A stretch of DNA of 64,000 bases, from the NCBI RefSeq assembly GCF_001687325.1, contig NZ_LZRD01000005.1, forward strand, positions 164,305 through 228,304, in the 5' to 3' direction. Under the pieces are notes generated by a model. The model saw only the letters and a program-made list of their open reading frames with translations, made no database searches and was not told the origin of the DNA. This document shows, in pieces, positions 37,862 through 46,602 of this stretch; within the stretch, counting starts at the first letter, position 1, and every line of letters starts with the position of its first letter. Source of the DNA: Streptomyces sp. PTY087I2 (GTDB lineage: Bacteria; Actinomycetota; Actinomycetes; Streptomycetales; Streptomycetaceae). A program made the translations under genes and the position numbers.

Positions 37862-37899
37862 GACCGCTTGATCGTCTCCGGGCGGGGTAGCGAAACGGT

Positions 37900-39867
37900 A
37901 TGACCACTGACAGAACATCGCCCGCGACCGGCGGGTACGTGCGGCCGGAGATCGACGTCCGGGCGCTGACCGAGGTGCTCGACGGCGAGTACGCGGATGT
38001 CCGTGACCTCGTCCGGACCAACCTGGTGACGCACGCTTCCGTGCTGGACGAGGCCGACGAGCTCGGCATCGACGCGTACCGCGAGCGGGTGCGCGAGCTC
38101 GTGGTCGAGATGGCGGCGACGGGCCAGACCGGCATGGGCTTCCCGAAGCGGTACGGCGGGGGCGGCGACGTCGGGGCCTCGATCGCCGCGTTCGAGACGC
38201 TCGCCTTCGGCGATCTGTCGGTGCTCGTGAAGGTCGGGGTGCAGTTCGGGCTCTTCGGCGGCGCGATCCTGCATCTCGGGACCGAGCGCCACCACGACGC
38301 CTACCTCCCCGGTCTGATCACCGGGGAGCTGATGGGCTGCTTCGCGATGACGGAGACCGGGCACGGCTCCAACGTCCAGGCGCTCGGCACCGTCGCACGC
38401 TACGACGCCGACGCCCAGGAGTTCGTCATCACCACCGAGGGCGACCAGGCGCGCAAGGACTACATCGGCAACGCGGCCCGCCACGGCGAACTGGCGGTCG
38501 TCTTCGCCCAGCTGGAAGTGGGCGGCGAGTCCCAGGGGGTGCACGCGTTCGTCGTGCCGATCCGGGTCGGCGGCGAGTCGGCGCCCGGGGTCCACATCGA
38601 GGACGACGGCCGCAAGATGGGCCTCAACGGCGTGGACAACGGGCGCATCCGGTTCGACGACGTGCGGGTGCCACGCGAGGCGCTGCTCAACCGCTTCGCC
38701 GACGTCACCCCCGAGGGCGTCTACGAGAGCACGATCGACAACCCGAACCGTCGCTTCTTCACCATGCTCGGCACCCTGGTCCAGGGCCGGGTCAGCGTCG
38801 GCGGCGCGGGGGTCGGCGCCGCCAAGGTCGCCCTCGCGATCGCCACGAAGTACGCCCTGCGGCGACGGCAGTTCGCGGCCGGCCCCCAGGGGGAGGAGCA
38901 GTTGCTCCTCGACTACGGGCTGCACCAGCGGCGTCTGCTGCCGCTCATCGCCCGTACGTACGCACTGCACTTCGCCCAGGACGTCGTCCGCAACCGGCTC
39001 CACGACGTCTTCTCCGGCCCGGAGGACGACCCGCAGGCGCGCCGCCTGCTGGAGGCCCGGGCCGCCGGGACCAAGGCGCTCGCCACCTGGCACGCCACCC
39101 GGGTGATCCAGGAGTGCCGCGAGGCGTGCGGCGGGGCGGGCTATCTCGCCGTCAACCGGTTCGCCGCGCTCAAGGCCGACAGCGACATCTTCACCACCTT
39201 CGAGGGCGACAACCACGTCCTGCTCCAGCTCGTCGCCAAGGGCCTGCTCACCGACTACGCGAGCGAGTTCGAGGACCTGGACCAGCTCGGCATGGTCCGT
39301 TACGTCACCAACCTCGCCGTCGAGACGGTCATCGAGAAGACCTCCGCCCACAAGCTGCTCGAACGGGTCCGCGACCTGCTGCCGGGCGGCGACGAGTGGG
39401 ACCAGGAGGCCGGACTGCTCGACTCGGAGTACCAGCTCGCCATGGTCCGCTACCGCGAGGAGCACATGCTCGCCGGGGTGGCCCGCAGGCTCAAGGCCGG
39501 CATCGACCGCAAGCGCGATCCGGGCGCTGTCTTCTCCGAGGTGCAGGACCACGTCATCGCCGTCGCCCGTGCCCATATGGAGCGGCTGGTGCTGGAGGCG
39601 TTCGTCGAGAAGATGCGTACGCTGCCCGAAGGCGGCAACAAGGTCGCGCTCGGCCTGCTGTGCGACCTGTACGCCCTGTCGACGATCGAGGCGGACCGGG
39701 CGTGGTTCATGGAGCACGGCCGGCTGACCGTCCAGCGCTCCAAGGCGATCAGCCGCGAGGTGAACGACCTCTGCCGCAAGATCCGGCCGCTCGCTGCCGA
39801 CCTCGTCGACGCCTGGGGGATCCCGGACGCCATGCTGCGCGCCCCGGACCTGGTGGGCGGGGCCTGA
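37900..39867 (+). CDS. Acyl-CoA dehydrogenase/oxidase family enzyme
   Basis: A 655-residue flavoprotein longer than ordinary acyl-CoA dehydrogenases (about 380-400) and built like peroxisomal acyl-CoA oxidases: N-terminal helical domain, CFAMTETGHGSNVQALGT flavin/substrate segment in the beta domain, QECREACGGAGYLAVNRF, and the catalytic Glu in TTFEGDNHVLLQ, followed by an additional helical domain of about 230 residues. It catalyses the first oxidation step of fatty-acid beta-oxidation, possibly with O2 as acceptor. It is transcribed alone, and a hairpin at 39885-39911 follows. Confidence 0.9.
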   Translation: MTTDRTSPATGGYVRPEIDVRALTEVLDGEYADVRDLVRTNLVTHASVLDEADELGIDAYRERVRELVVEMAATGQTGMGFPKRYGGGGDVGASIAAFETLAFGDLSVLVKVGVQFGLFGGAILHLGTERHHDAYLPGLITGELMGCFAMTETGHGSNVQALGTVARYDADAQEFVITTEGDQARKDYIGNAARHGELAVVFAQLEVGGESQGVHAFVVPIRVGGESAPGVHIEDDGRKMGLNGVDNGRIRFDDVRVPREALLNRFADVTPEGVYESTIDNPNRRFFTMLGTLVQGRVSVGGAGVGAAKVALAIATKYALRRRQFAAGPQGEEQLLLDYGLHQRRLLPLIARTYALHFAQDVVRNRLHDVFSGPEDDPQARRLLEARAAGTKALATWHATRVIQECREACGGAGYLAVNRFAALKADSDIFTTFEGDNHVLLQLVAKGLLTDYASEFEDLDQLGMVRYVTNLAVETVIEKTSAHKLLERVRDLLPGGDEWDQEAGLLDSEYQLAMVRYREEHMLAGVARRLKAGIDRKRDPGAVFSEVQDHVIAVARAHMERLVLEAFVEKMRTLPEGGNKVALGLLCDLYALSTIEADRAWFMEHGRLTVQRSKAISREVNDLCRKIRPLAADLVDAWGIPDAMLRAPDLVGGA

Positions 39868-39884
39868 AACCCTGCGGTGACCGT

Positions 39885-39911
39885 GACCCCGGGCCCGTCG
39901 GGTCCGGGGTC
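39885..39911. terminator. Bidirectional hairpin terminator
   Basis: A stem of GACCCCGGGCCC (39885-39896) with GGGTCCGGGGTC (39900-39911), one mismatch and a 3-nt loop. It lies between the convergent acyl-CoA dehydrogenase gene and the MFS operon. Confidence 0.65.
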
Positions 39912-39938
39912 GGTCGCTGAACGTCGGCCGGTGAACCG

Positions 39939-40091
39939 TCAGCCGGTGAACAACTGGGTGGCCTTGCGGATGAGTTCGTACAGCCCGTAGGCGAGCGGGG
40001 CGCCCACCCACAGCCAGGTGAGGGCGATCAGCGGCCGCCGGTCCTTCCCCGCGGCGGCGTCAGGCGGACTCTGACTGCTGCTGTCGGACAT
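39939..40091 (-). CDS. MFS transporter small subunit (50 residues)
   Basis: A 50-residue protein: a polar N-terminus (MSDSSSQSPPDAAAGKDRR) then one membrane helix (LIALTWLWVGAPLAYGLYEL, residues about 21-40) and a short basic-amphipathic end. It overlaps the 3' end of the OFA carrier gene by 32 bp in another frame, so it is translationally coupled. Small single-helix partners of OFA-family carriers are known in actinobacteria, and the TWLWVGAPLAYG.YE pattern fits. Too short for the usual ORF cut-off, but the coupling, hydrophobic helix and stop position support it. Confidence 0.8.
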   Translation of the reverse strand: MSDSSSQSPPDAAAGKDRRPLIALTWLWVGAPLAYGLYELIRKATQLFTG

Positions 40092-41421
40092 CGGGCGCTC
40101 CCTTCTGCGCGGTCACGGCGGCGAGATGGTGGGACGGGTGGACCGGGCGGACCAGTTCGTTGGCCACGAAGCCGATGACGAGCAGGGCCATCATGATGAG
40201 GAGCGACGTCCCGTACAGATCCGCGCCGTCCTTCCCGGCCTCCTCCTGCCGGTCGGCGATCCAGTTCACGATCAGCGGGCCCAGGACCCCGGCGGTGGAC
40301 CAGGCGGTGAGCAGACGGCCGTGGATCGCGCCCACCTGGTACGTACCGAACAGGTCCTTGAGATAGGCGGGGATCGTCGCGAAGCCGCCGCCGTAGAAGG
40401 AGAGGATGACCAGCGCGCACAGCACGAACAGCGGCTTGGACGAGTCGCCGACCAGGGCGATGAGCGCGTACATGAGCGTGCCCGCACCGAGATAGACGCG
40501 GTAGATGTTCTTGCGCCCGATCAGGTCGGAGGTCGAGGACCAGCCGATCCGGCCGGCCATGTTGGCGGCGGACAGCAGCGCGACGAACCCGGCGGCCGCG
40601 GTCACCGACACGGGCGTGGAGGTGTCCGCGAAGAAGTCCGTGATCATCGGCGCGGCCTTCTCCAGGATGCCGATGCCGGCCGTCACGTTCATGCAGAGCA
40701 CGACCCACAGCAGCCAGAACTGCGGGGTGCGCAGCGCCTGACGCGCCGACACCTGAGGCCCGGCGGCGGTGGTGGCGGCGATGACGGGGCCGCCGTCCGC
40801 CCGCTGTTGCTCCGTACGCGGACGCGGCACCCGTACCAGCAGGACGCCGAGCAGCATGAAGACGGCGTAGGACAGGCCGTGCACCAGGAAGGCGAGGGCG
40901 ATGCCCTTGCTGTCGCTGCCGAAGGACTCCAGCATCTGCGCCGACCAGGGCGAGGCGATCAGAGCGCCGCCGCCGAATCCCATGATGGCGATGCCGGTGG
41001 CCATGCCCGGACGGTCGGGGAACCACTTGATGAGCGTCGACACGGGCGAGATGTAGCCGATGCCGAGACCGATGCCCCCGACGAAGCCGTACCCCAGGAC
41101 GATCAGCCAGAACTGCTGGGTCGCCGCGCCGAGCGCGGAGAGCAGGAAGCCGGAGGAGAAGCAGACGAGGGCGACGGTCATGGCCCACCGGGGCCCGCGG
41201 CGTTCGACGAGCGTGCCGCCGAAGGCGGCGGAGAGGCCGAGCATGACGATACCGAGCTGGAAGGGCAGGGCGCTCTGCGTGCCGCTGAGGCCGAGCGCGT
41301 CCTCCAGCGGTGGCTTGAACACGGACCAGGCATAGGCCTGGCCGATGGAGAGGTGGATCGAGAGGGCGGCGGGCGGTACCAGCCAGCGACTCCAGCCCAC
41401 GGGGGCGATGGGGGGACTCAT
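40060..41421 (-). CDS. OFA-family MFS transporter (oxalate/formate antiporter-like)
   Basis: A 453-residue MFS carrier with 12 membrane segments. The N-terminus SIHLSIGQAYAWSVFKPPLED is characteristic of the OFA (oxalate-formate antiporter) family; GTLVERRGPRWAM is the loop 2-3 motif; KNIYRVYLG and FATIPAYLKDLFGTYQVGAIHGRLLTAWS are OFA-typical. The substrate may be a small organic acid. ATG 41421 begins the conserved N-terminus; the frame is open upstream through the tetR remnant, but that part is not coding for this protein. It is followed by the overlapping small subunit. Confidence 0.9.
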   Translation of the reverse strand: MSPPIAPVGWSRWLVPPAALSIHLSIGQAYAWSVFKPPLEDALGLSGTQSALPFQLGIVMLGLSAAFGGTLVERRGPRWAMTVALVCFSSGFLLSALGAATQQFWLIVLGYGFVGGIGLGIGYISPVSTLIKWFPDRPGMATGIAIMGFGGGALIASPWSAQMLESFGSDSKGIALAFLVHGLSYAVFMLLGVLLVRVPRPRTEQQRADGGPVIAATTAAGPQVSARQALRTPQFWLLWVVLCMNVTAGIGILEKAAPMITDFFADTSTPVSVTAAAGFVALLSAANMAGRIGWSSTSDLIGRKNIYRVYLGAGTLMYALIALVGDSSKPLFVLCALVILSFYGGGFATIPAYLKDLFGTYQVGAIHGRLLTAWSTAGVLGPLIVNWIADRQEEAGKDGADLYGTSLLIMMALLVIGFVANELVRPVHPSHHLAAVTAQKGAPDVRQQQSESA

Positions 41422-41533
41422 GGGTCCATCACCGTAGTGAGGGGGAATCCGGTTGAGAAGCCTGTTGGTTAAACTTTCACCTTGTTCGATTCGGGTGATG
41501 GGTGTGCGTGTCGGCGACACGTGCCGGGGACGG

Positions 41534-41876
41534 CTACTTCCCGGACGTGGACGTGGTCGCCGCGAGTACCAGCTCCACGCAGTGCGCCTCCAGCCGCTCG
41601 CGCGGTACGTCGAGCGTGCCGTGCAGCCACCCCGCGAAGAGGTTCGCCAGACCGCCGAGGAGGTGGGTGAACACCGGCATGAGCAGATGGCTGCGGGCCC
41701 CCAGCACCGGATCGGCGAAGGGCTCCAGGAGCAGCAGACGGCCCTTGTGCGGCGCGTCCAGGACCAGGGCGACGAAGGCGGAGACGGCGGCCCGGGCCCG
41801 GCAGATCGTCGCGGCCGGTGAAGCTCTCGTAGAAATAGCGGTCCGTCAGACGCGCCTCGCGGCAGACGGACCGGAC
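41534..41876 (-). pseudogene. TetR-family regulator remnant
   Basis: Read leftward, 41876 to about 41795 encodes a TetR recognition helix (AVTVRSVCREARLTDRYFYESF). The next stretch continues only in the +1 frame as RARAAVSAFVALVLDAPHKG through to LVLAATTSTSGK and a TAG at 41534-41536, a typical TetR C-terminal domain. The N-terminal first helices are missing, about 40 residues between HTH and C-terminal domain are missing, and the frame is shifted. It is therefore a broken gene. It was probably the divergent regulator of the MpaB-type gene that lies next to it, also broken. Confidence 0.75.
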
Positions 41877-41886
41877 CGTGACGGCC

Positions 41887-42169
41887 GCGCACTCACGCTT
41901 CTTCGAGGAGCGCTGGGAGCGCCTCTTCCGCTCGCTGTACCCGATCGGGGGAGTGGTGTACGACGGCCTGCTCGTCGCCCGTACTCTTCGGCGAGCACGT
42001 CCGCTGGTACGCGCTGTACGGCCTCTCGATGAAGCCCGTCCCCGGCAGCTGGGAGGAGTTCCAGCGGTACGGGGACCACATGTGCGCCGACGTTCTGGAG
42101 GACAACCGGCCGACCCGGGACGTCCTGAACATGCGGCGCATCGCCGGGGCGGGCTGGGACCGCGACTGA
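41887..42169 (+). pseudogene. MpaB-family (DUF2236) oxygenase remnant
   Basis: The rightward frame gives FFEERWERLFRSLYPIGGVVYDGLL; after a frame change near 41975-41985 it continues as VLFGEHVRWYALYGLSMKP and then VPGSWEEFQRYGDHMCADVLEDNRPTRDVLN to a TGA at 42167-42169. These are pieces of MpaB-type proteins. Most of the N-terminal half is absent and no start codon fits. Its broken 5' end abuts the broken 5' end of the tetR remnant, as expected if one deletion removed the shared promoter region. Confidence 0.7.
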
Positions 42170-42265
42170 GGCGGCCTCCGGGCGAGCCCCGAAGCGTCCC
42201 GCTCCCTGTCGGTCACCCGCTTCGCTCCGCCGTACCGCCCTGCGGCTAGTTTGGGTGCAGCACAG

Positions 42266-44599
42266 ATGAGCAGGCCCGTGGCGGCAGAGACGGACGCACG
42301 GGGGGACGGGAGGTCGGGGAGAGTGTCGCTGCGCGGAGGTGATCCAGCCGAGATCGGCGGTTATCCGCTGGAGGAACGGCTCGGTTCGGGTGGCATGGGC
42401 ACGGTCTTCCTGGCCCGGACGAGCTCCGGCCGGCCCGTCGCGATCAAGCTGATCCACCAGCATTTCGCGGGGGACGACGAGTTCCGCATCCGGTTCCGGC
42501 AGGAGGTGGCCGCCGCACGCCGGGTAAGCGGAGCGTTCACCGCCGCCGTGGTCGACGCCGCCCCCGAGGCCGACCAGCCGTGGATGGCGACGACCTACAT
42601 CGAGGGGCCCACGCTCGCCCAGCGCATCACCGACGACGGCCCCCTGGACGGGCCGGAGCTGCGGAGCCTCGCCATCGGTCTCGCGGAGGCGCTGCGCGAC
42701 ATCCACCGGGTGGGCGTCGTCCACCGCGACCTGAAGCCCTCGAACGTCGTGCTCTCGGCCGAAGGGCCCCGCGTCATCGACTTCGGCATCTCCCGCGCCG
42801 TGGACCAGGAGACGCTGACGATGACCGGGCGGGTCATCGGTACGCCGCCCTTCATGTCGCCCGAGCAGTTGCAGGCGCCGCGCGGTGTGGGGCCGCGCTC
42901 CGATGTCTTCTCGCTGGGGACGCTCCTGGTGTACGCGGCGACGGGTCACGGGCCCTTCGACGCGGACAGCCCCTATATAACGGCGTACCAAGTGGTGCAC
43001 GAGGAGCCGTCGTTGGGCGCGGTGCCGGACGCCCTGCGCGCGGTCGTCGAACCGTGCCTGGACAAGGAGCCCGAGGGGCGTCCCTCGGCGGACGAACTCC
43101 TCGTGCTGCTGCGGGATCTGCCGGCCGACCTGGGCGGGGCCGCCACCGGCGGGCCCGGGGCGGGCCGGACCCGCGACATGCTCACCCAGCACCACCTGAT
43201 GACCCCGGAGACCCCACCGCCGACGACCCCCGCACCGGCAGCTCAGATCACGCCTGCCGCTCCCGACGCGGGCAGCACCGGCACCGCGATCGGCGGCCGA
43301 CTGCGGCGCCGGTGGCGGCCCGTGCTGGCGGCGGCGGTCGCGGTGGCGGCGATCGGCGGGGGAGTCGCGGCGCTGACGACGAGCGGTGCCGACGGGAACG
43401 GCGACGGCACGGATGGCCGAGGCGGCACGGAGACCGGGCGGAGCGTCGCCGCGCCCGGCGGCACCCTCCCGGACGGCTTCGAGCCGTGGCGCACGACCGT
43501 ACCGGGCGGCCGCGAGGACATCCCCGACGAGCTGCGCTGTGTCGCCCGCGACGACGCGCTGTTCTGCGGGGGAGGCGGCGTCATCGCGACCCGGGTGAAC
43601 CCCGCGGACGGTTCGCCGGTGTGGACCGCGAAGAGCCCGGGCGTCCCCGCCCAGGGCATGCACATGGTGGGCGCCACCGACGACACCGTGATCGGCTACC
43701 GCATCGCCGACCAGGACGCCCCCGAGGGCCCGCCCACCGAGGTCGTGGCGCTCGACGCGGACAGCGGCGAGGAGTTGTGGTCCACGCCGTCCGGCTCCCA
43801 GTCGACGGCCGTCACCGGCCGGACCCGGGACGCCGTCGTGGCCGGCTCCGCCGTGGTGACGGTCGACGCCTCCAACTCCCGCTTCGAGGCCCGGGACGCC
43901 CACAGCGGCGAGGTCGCCTGGACGGCGCCGTTTCCCGCCGGCACCCAGTGCGCGCCCGTCCCGGTGGGACCCCGGCTCCTCGCGATGTGCGCGACCGACG
44001 CGGAGGTCGACGCCCTCGAACCGCGCAGCCCCACCCTGCGTACGCTCGCCCTCGACTCCGGGGAGCTGGGCAGCCCCATCGAGGTCGAAGGACCCGTCGT
44101 GCCGGTCGGTGACGCCGACGGCTCCCTCGTACTCCTCTCCCAGTACCACGAGGGAACCGCGCGGGCCGGGTACGACGGGGTGGCCCGCGTCGACCCGGCC
44201 ACGGGGAAGGTGACGCACTCCCGGCTCGACAAGGCGTACGACGGCACGCCCGGCATGGCGGACGGCACCCTCTACATCAGCGGGCAGACCGGTCTCCTCA
44301 CGGCGTTCGACCCCGCGACCGGCCGGAAGAAGTGGGAGCGGCAGACGGGTGTGGAAGGCGCGTCCGGGCCCGCGACGGGTGACGGCGCGGTGTACTTCAG
44401 CTCGGCCACCGGCCGGGTGGTCGCGCTGTCGCCGAAGGACGGGAAGACGCTGTGGTCGACGGACCCGCAGGCCGACGGGCTGACGGGCCAGGAGGGCGCG
44501 AGCTCGCGCGTGACCGTCGCAGGACGCGCGCTGTTCGTGGCCGCGGCGAAGAACACCCTCTTCGCCTTCGACGCGGGGAAGCCGCCGAGGTCGAGCTGA
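42266..44599 (+). CDS. Membrane Ser/Thr protein kinase with a PQQ-like beta-propeller sensor
   Basis: A 777-residue Hanks-type kinase. The ATP loop is GSGGMGTVF (residues 40-48), the catalytic Lys is in VAIKL, the catalytic loop is HRDLKPSN, the metal site is DFG, and GTPPFMSPEQ follows. The kinase domain ends near 290; a Pro/Thr/Ala-rich linker and one membrane helix (VLAAAVAVAAIGGGVAAL, about 356-374) lead to an outside PQQ/WD-like propeller (repeats such as LDADSGEELWST, FDPATGRKKWE, LSPKDGKTLWST). It would sense something outside and phosphorylate cytoplasmic targets. ATG 42266 is chosen; a TTG at 42251 is possible. The 3' end is duplicated downstream. Confidence 0.92.
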   Translation: MSRPVAAETDARGDGRSGRVSLRGGDPAEIGGYPLEERLGSGGMGTVFLARTSSGRPVAIKLIHQHFAGDDEFRIRFRQEVAAARRVSGAFTAAVVDAAPEADQPWMATTYIEGPTLAQRITDDGPLDGPELRSLAIGLAEALRDIHRVGVVHRDLKPSNVVLSAEGPRVIDFGISRAVDQETLTMTGRVIGTPPFMSPEQLQAPRGVGPRSDVFSLGTLLVYAATGHGPFDADSPYITAYQVVHEEPSLGAVPDALRAVVEPCLDKEPEGRPSADELLVLLRDLPADLGGAATGGPGAGRTRDMLTQHHLMTPETPPPTTPAPAAQITPAAPDAGSTGTAIGGRLRRRWRPVLAAAVAVAAIGGGVAALTTSGADGNGDGTDGRGGTETGRSVAAPGGTLPDGFEPWRTTVPGGREDIPDELRCVARDDALFCGGGGVIATRVNPADGSPVWTAKSPGVPAQGMHMVGATDDTVIGYRIADQDAPEGPPTEVVALDADSGEELWSTPSGSQSTAVTGRTRDAVVAGSAVVTVDASNSRFEARDAHSGEVAWTAPFPAGTQCAPVPVGPRLLAMCATDAEVDALEPRSPTLRTLALDSGELGSPIEVEGPVVPVGDADGSLVLLSQYHEGTARAGYDGVARVDPATGKVTHSRLDKAYDGTPGMADGTLYISGQTGLLTAFDPATGRKKWERQTGVEGASGPATGDGAVYFSSATGRVVALSPKDGKTLWSTDPQADGLTGQEGASSRVTVAGRALFVAAAKNTLFAFDAGKPPRSS

Positions 44600-44790
44600 C
44601 CCCCGGCTTTTCGCCTCGACGCGCGGATGCCGCCGAGGTCGGATTGCTTCCGGCTCTTTGCCTTCGACGCGCGGATGCCGCCGAGGTCGGATTGCTTCCG
44701 GCTCTTTGCCTTCGACGCGCGGAAGCCGCCGGTGGTCGGGCTGACCCCGGCTCCTCGCCTGTGACGCACGGAAGCCGCCGAGGCCGGACT
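44563..44790 (+). repeat. ~48-bp tandem repeats copied from the kinase 3' end
   Basis: Four to five copies of a unit reading CTCTTTGCCTTCGACGCGCG then GA(T/A)GCCGCCGAGGTCGG... follow one another. Copies at 44652 and 44700 are exactly 48 bp apart. The first copy is the kinase's own C-terminal codons (LFAFDAGKPPRSS and stop); later copies have changes that remove the stop in frame or shift it. Confidence 0.8.
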
Positions 44791-44805
44791 GCCCCGGCGG
44801 CTTCC
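44770..44805. terminator. Hairpin between convergent kinase and siderophore genes
   Basis: A perfect 10-bp stem, GGAAGCCGCC (44770-44779) and GGCGGCTTCC (44796-44805). A second GC hairpin (CGCCCCAC/GTGGGGGCG) follows at about 44811-44832. Either could stop both convergent transcripts. Confidence 0.6.
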
Positions 44806-44835
44806 CCGCCCGCCCCACCCCCGTGGGGGCGGTGT

Positions 44836-46602
44836 TCAGGCCCGGCGCAGGACCGTGGCCTCCGCGCCCCAGCCGAGTGCGACGGTCCGCTCGACCCGCC
44901 AGCCCGAGCGCTCCGCGAGAACGGCGAGCGCGGCGGAGTCGCGCAGCGGGCTGCCGGTCGCGGTGAACGCGTGCAGCGCCGCCTCGGCCGCGTGCGGGCT
45001 CAGTCCGTCCGGGCGCGAGGCCTCCACGAGCACCGCCGTGCCCGTCCACTCGGCCAGCCGCGCCAGGAGCCGTACGGCCTCCTCGTCGGTGCGGTACGCC
45101 AGTGCCTTCGCGGCGACCGCGACGTCCGCGGGCCCGGCCGTCCAGTCGATCCGGTCCGGCGCCGGAACGTGTCCGCGCAGCACCTCGGTCGGTACGCCCT
45201 CCTCCGCGATCCGCAGCCGCGGCCGCCGTCCGGCGTCGTCGAGGGCGGCGACCATCGAGGCGCTGCCCGGACCGGTCAGGAGGCAGGTCCCGACGCCGTC
45301 CCAGAGGGGATCGGCCGTCAGGCCGGTGAGCAGGAACACCAACTGCTCGCACTCCTCGACCAGTTCGCCGTAGCGTTCCGCGTCGTGGGCCACCGTGTCG
45401 TGCAGCGTGGCACCCGAGGCGAGCCGCCACGGCGATGTGCCGTCCCGGAGCGCGGGGGCGAGGTGCGCGAGGGCGAGCAGCAACTCGGCCTCGTGGCCGG
45501 TGTACTCCTCGCGCTCGTGGTCGTCGAGAAGTTCCTCGCCCGCCGCGCCGAGCCGCAGCCCACCGGCGTCGGCGTCGACGACCACGTCGTACGCGGAGAG
45601 CAGCGGCAGCTGGACCGCGATCCCCGGACCGGGCACGCCCAGCCGGGCCGCGAGGGCGTCGGCGGAGAGCCCCGGCGTGTCGGCCACCGCGTCGACGACA
45701 CCGAGCTGCAACGCGGCCCGGGCGACCAGCCACGGCAGCGGCGACGGAATCCCGGCAGGGGCCGCCGTGGCGGCGCCCGCGTCGGCCGCGGCCTCCGGCG
45801 CGGCGGGCTCCTCGTGGTGCCAGTAACCCGTGATGTTCACCCGGTCCTTGGGGAGCTTGCGCTCCCGCTGGAGATACCGGCGTACGGGAAGGAGCGCACG
45901 GCTCTCCGCCGCCGCCCAGACGTACCCCTCGCCCGGCGGCACCGGCAGTGCGCGCACGGCGGACTCCAGCGCCGCAGCGTCCCCCGGCTCCGCGAGCACC
46001 CAGGTGACCGAGTCACCGTCGCGCAGGGCCAGTTCCTGGCGTGCCACGTCGTCCGAGACGGTCACCAGGACGTGCGCCGGGACGTCGAGAGGGCGTTCGT
46101 CGAGGAAGCGGCCGATCGCGGGCAGCGCCGTCTCGTCGCCGACGAGCTGGATCCAGTCCAGCCGTTCGGGCAGCCGGAGCGAGGACTTGGGGCCGACGAA
46201 CCACAGCTCGTCGCCCTCCCGGGCCGCGGCGGACCAGGACTCGGCGGGCCCGTCGCCGTGCACCACGAAGTCGAGGTGGAGCTCTCCCGCGTCGAGGTCC
46301 ACCCGGCGGGGCGTGTAGTCGCGGGTCAGCCGGTGTTCGGCCGGGGTCCACTCGATGCCGTGCGGCAACTGGGCCGGGAGCGCCGCCCGGACGTCCCCGT
46401 CGGCGGCCATGATGAGCTTGATGTGGTCGTCGAACCCGGGCGCGGCGAAGCCGGGATGGTCGATCCCGTCACGGGTGAACGCCGCGAGGTCCGCGCCGCC
46501 GAGGACGACGCGCCGCATCCGGGGGGTCACCTCCTCGACGCGGCGCACGGTGACCCGGCGCAGGACGAGGGGGTGCGTCGTGTACGCGCGCCGGCCGGCC
46601 AT
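44836..46602 (-). CDS. Siderophore-interacting ferric reductase fused to an O-methyltransferase-like domain
   Basis: A 588-residue fusion. Residues 1-263 are a siderophore-interacting protein: FAD site RDYTPR (94-99), LDFVVHGDGPAESWSAAAREGDEL, VGDETALPAIGRFL, WAAAESRALLPVRRYL and the terminal NITGYWHHEE. It reduces iron from imported siderophores with NAD(P)H. After an Ala-rich linker (264-288), residues 290-588 resemble the winged-helix dimerisation plus Rossmann domains of plant-type O-methyltransferases, but the SAM loop is poor (LLTGPGSASM in place of a DxGxGxG), so it is probably not a methyltransferase. The start shares one base with the stop of the upstream lipoprotein gene (TGATG). 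Confidence 0.85.
   Translation of the reverse strand: MAGRRAYTTHPLVLRRVTVRRVEEVTPRMRRVVLGGADLAAFTRDGIDHPGFAAPGFDDHIKLIMAADGDVRAALPAQLPHGIEWTPAEHRLTRDYTPRRVDLDAGELHLDFVVHGDGPAESWSAAAREGDELWFVGPKSSLRLPERLDWIQLVGDETALPAIGRFLDERPLDVPAHVLVTVSDDVARQELALRDGDSVTWVLAEPGDAAALESAVRALPVPPGEGYVWAAAESRALLPVRRYLQRERKLPKDRVNITGYWHHEEPAAPEAAADAGAATAAPAGIPSPLPWLVARAALQLGVVDAVADTPGLSADALAARLGVPGPGIAVQLPLLSAYDVVVDADAGGLRLGAAGEELLDDHEREEYTGHEAELLLALAHLAPALRDGTSPWRLASGATLHDTVAHDAERYGELVEECEQLVFLLTGLTADPLWDGVGTCLLTGPGSASMVAALDDAGRRPRLRIAEEGVPTEVLRGHVPAPDRIDWTAGPADVAVAAKALAYRTDEEAVRLLARLAEWTGTAVLVEASRPDGLSPHAAEAALHAFTATGSPLRDSAALAVLAERSGWRVERTVALGWGAEATVLRRA

Noticed and set aside
41508..41520. GTGTCG-G-CGACAC palindrome near the start of the OFA carrier gene
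   Set aside because: It lies at the end of the tetR remnant, well upstream of the carrier start; possibly a leftover operator or terminator, but nothing supports either.
41878..42249. Intact 123-residue gene on the plus strand
   Set aside because: Only its first third resembles a protein (MpaB pieces); afterwards the family similarity moves to another frame. It is a pseudogene fragment.
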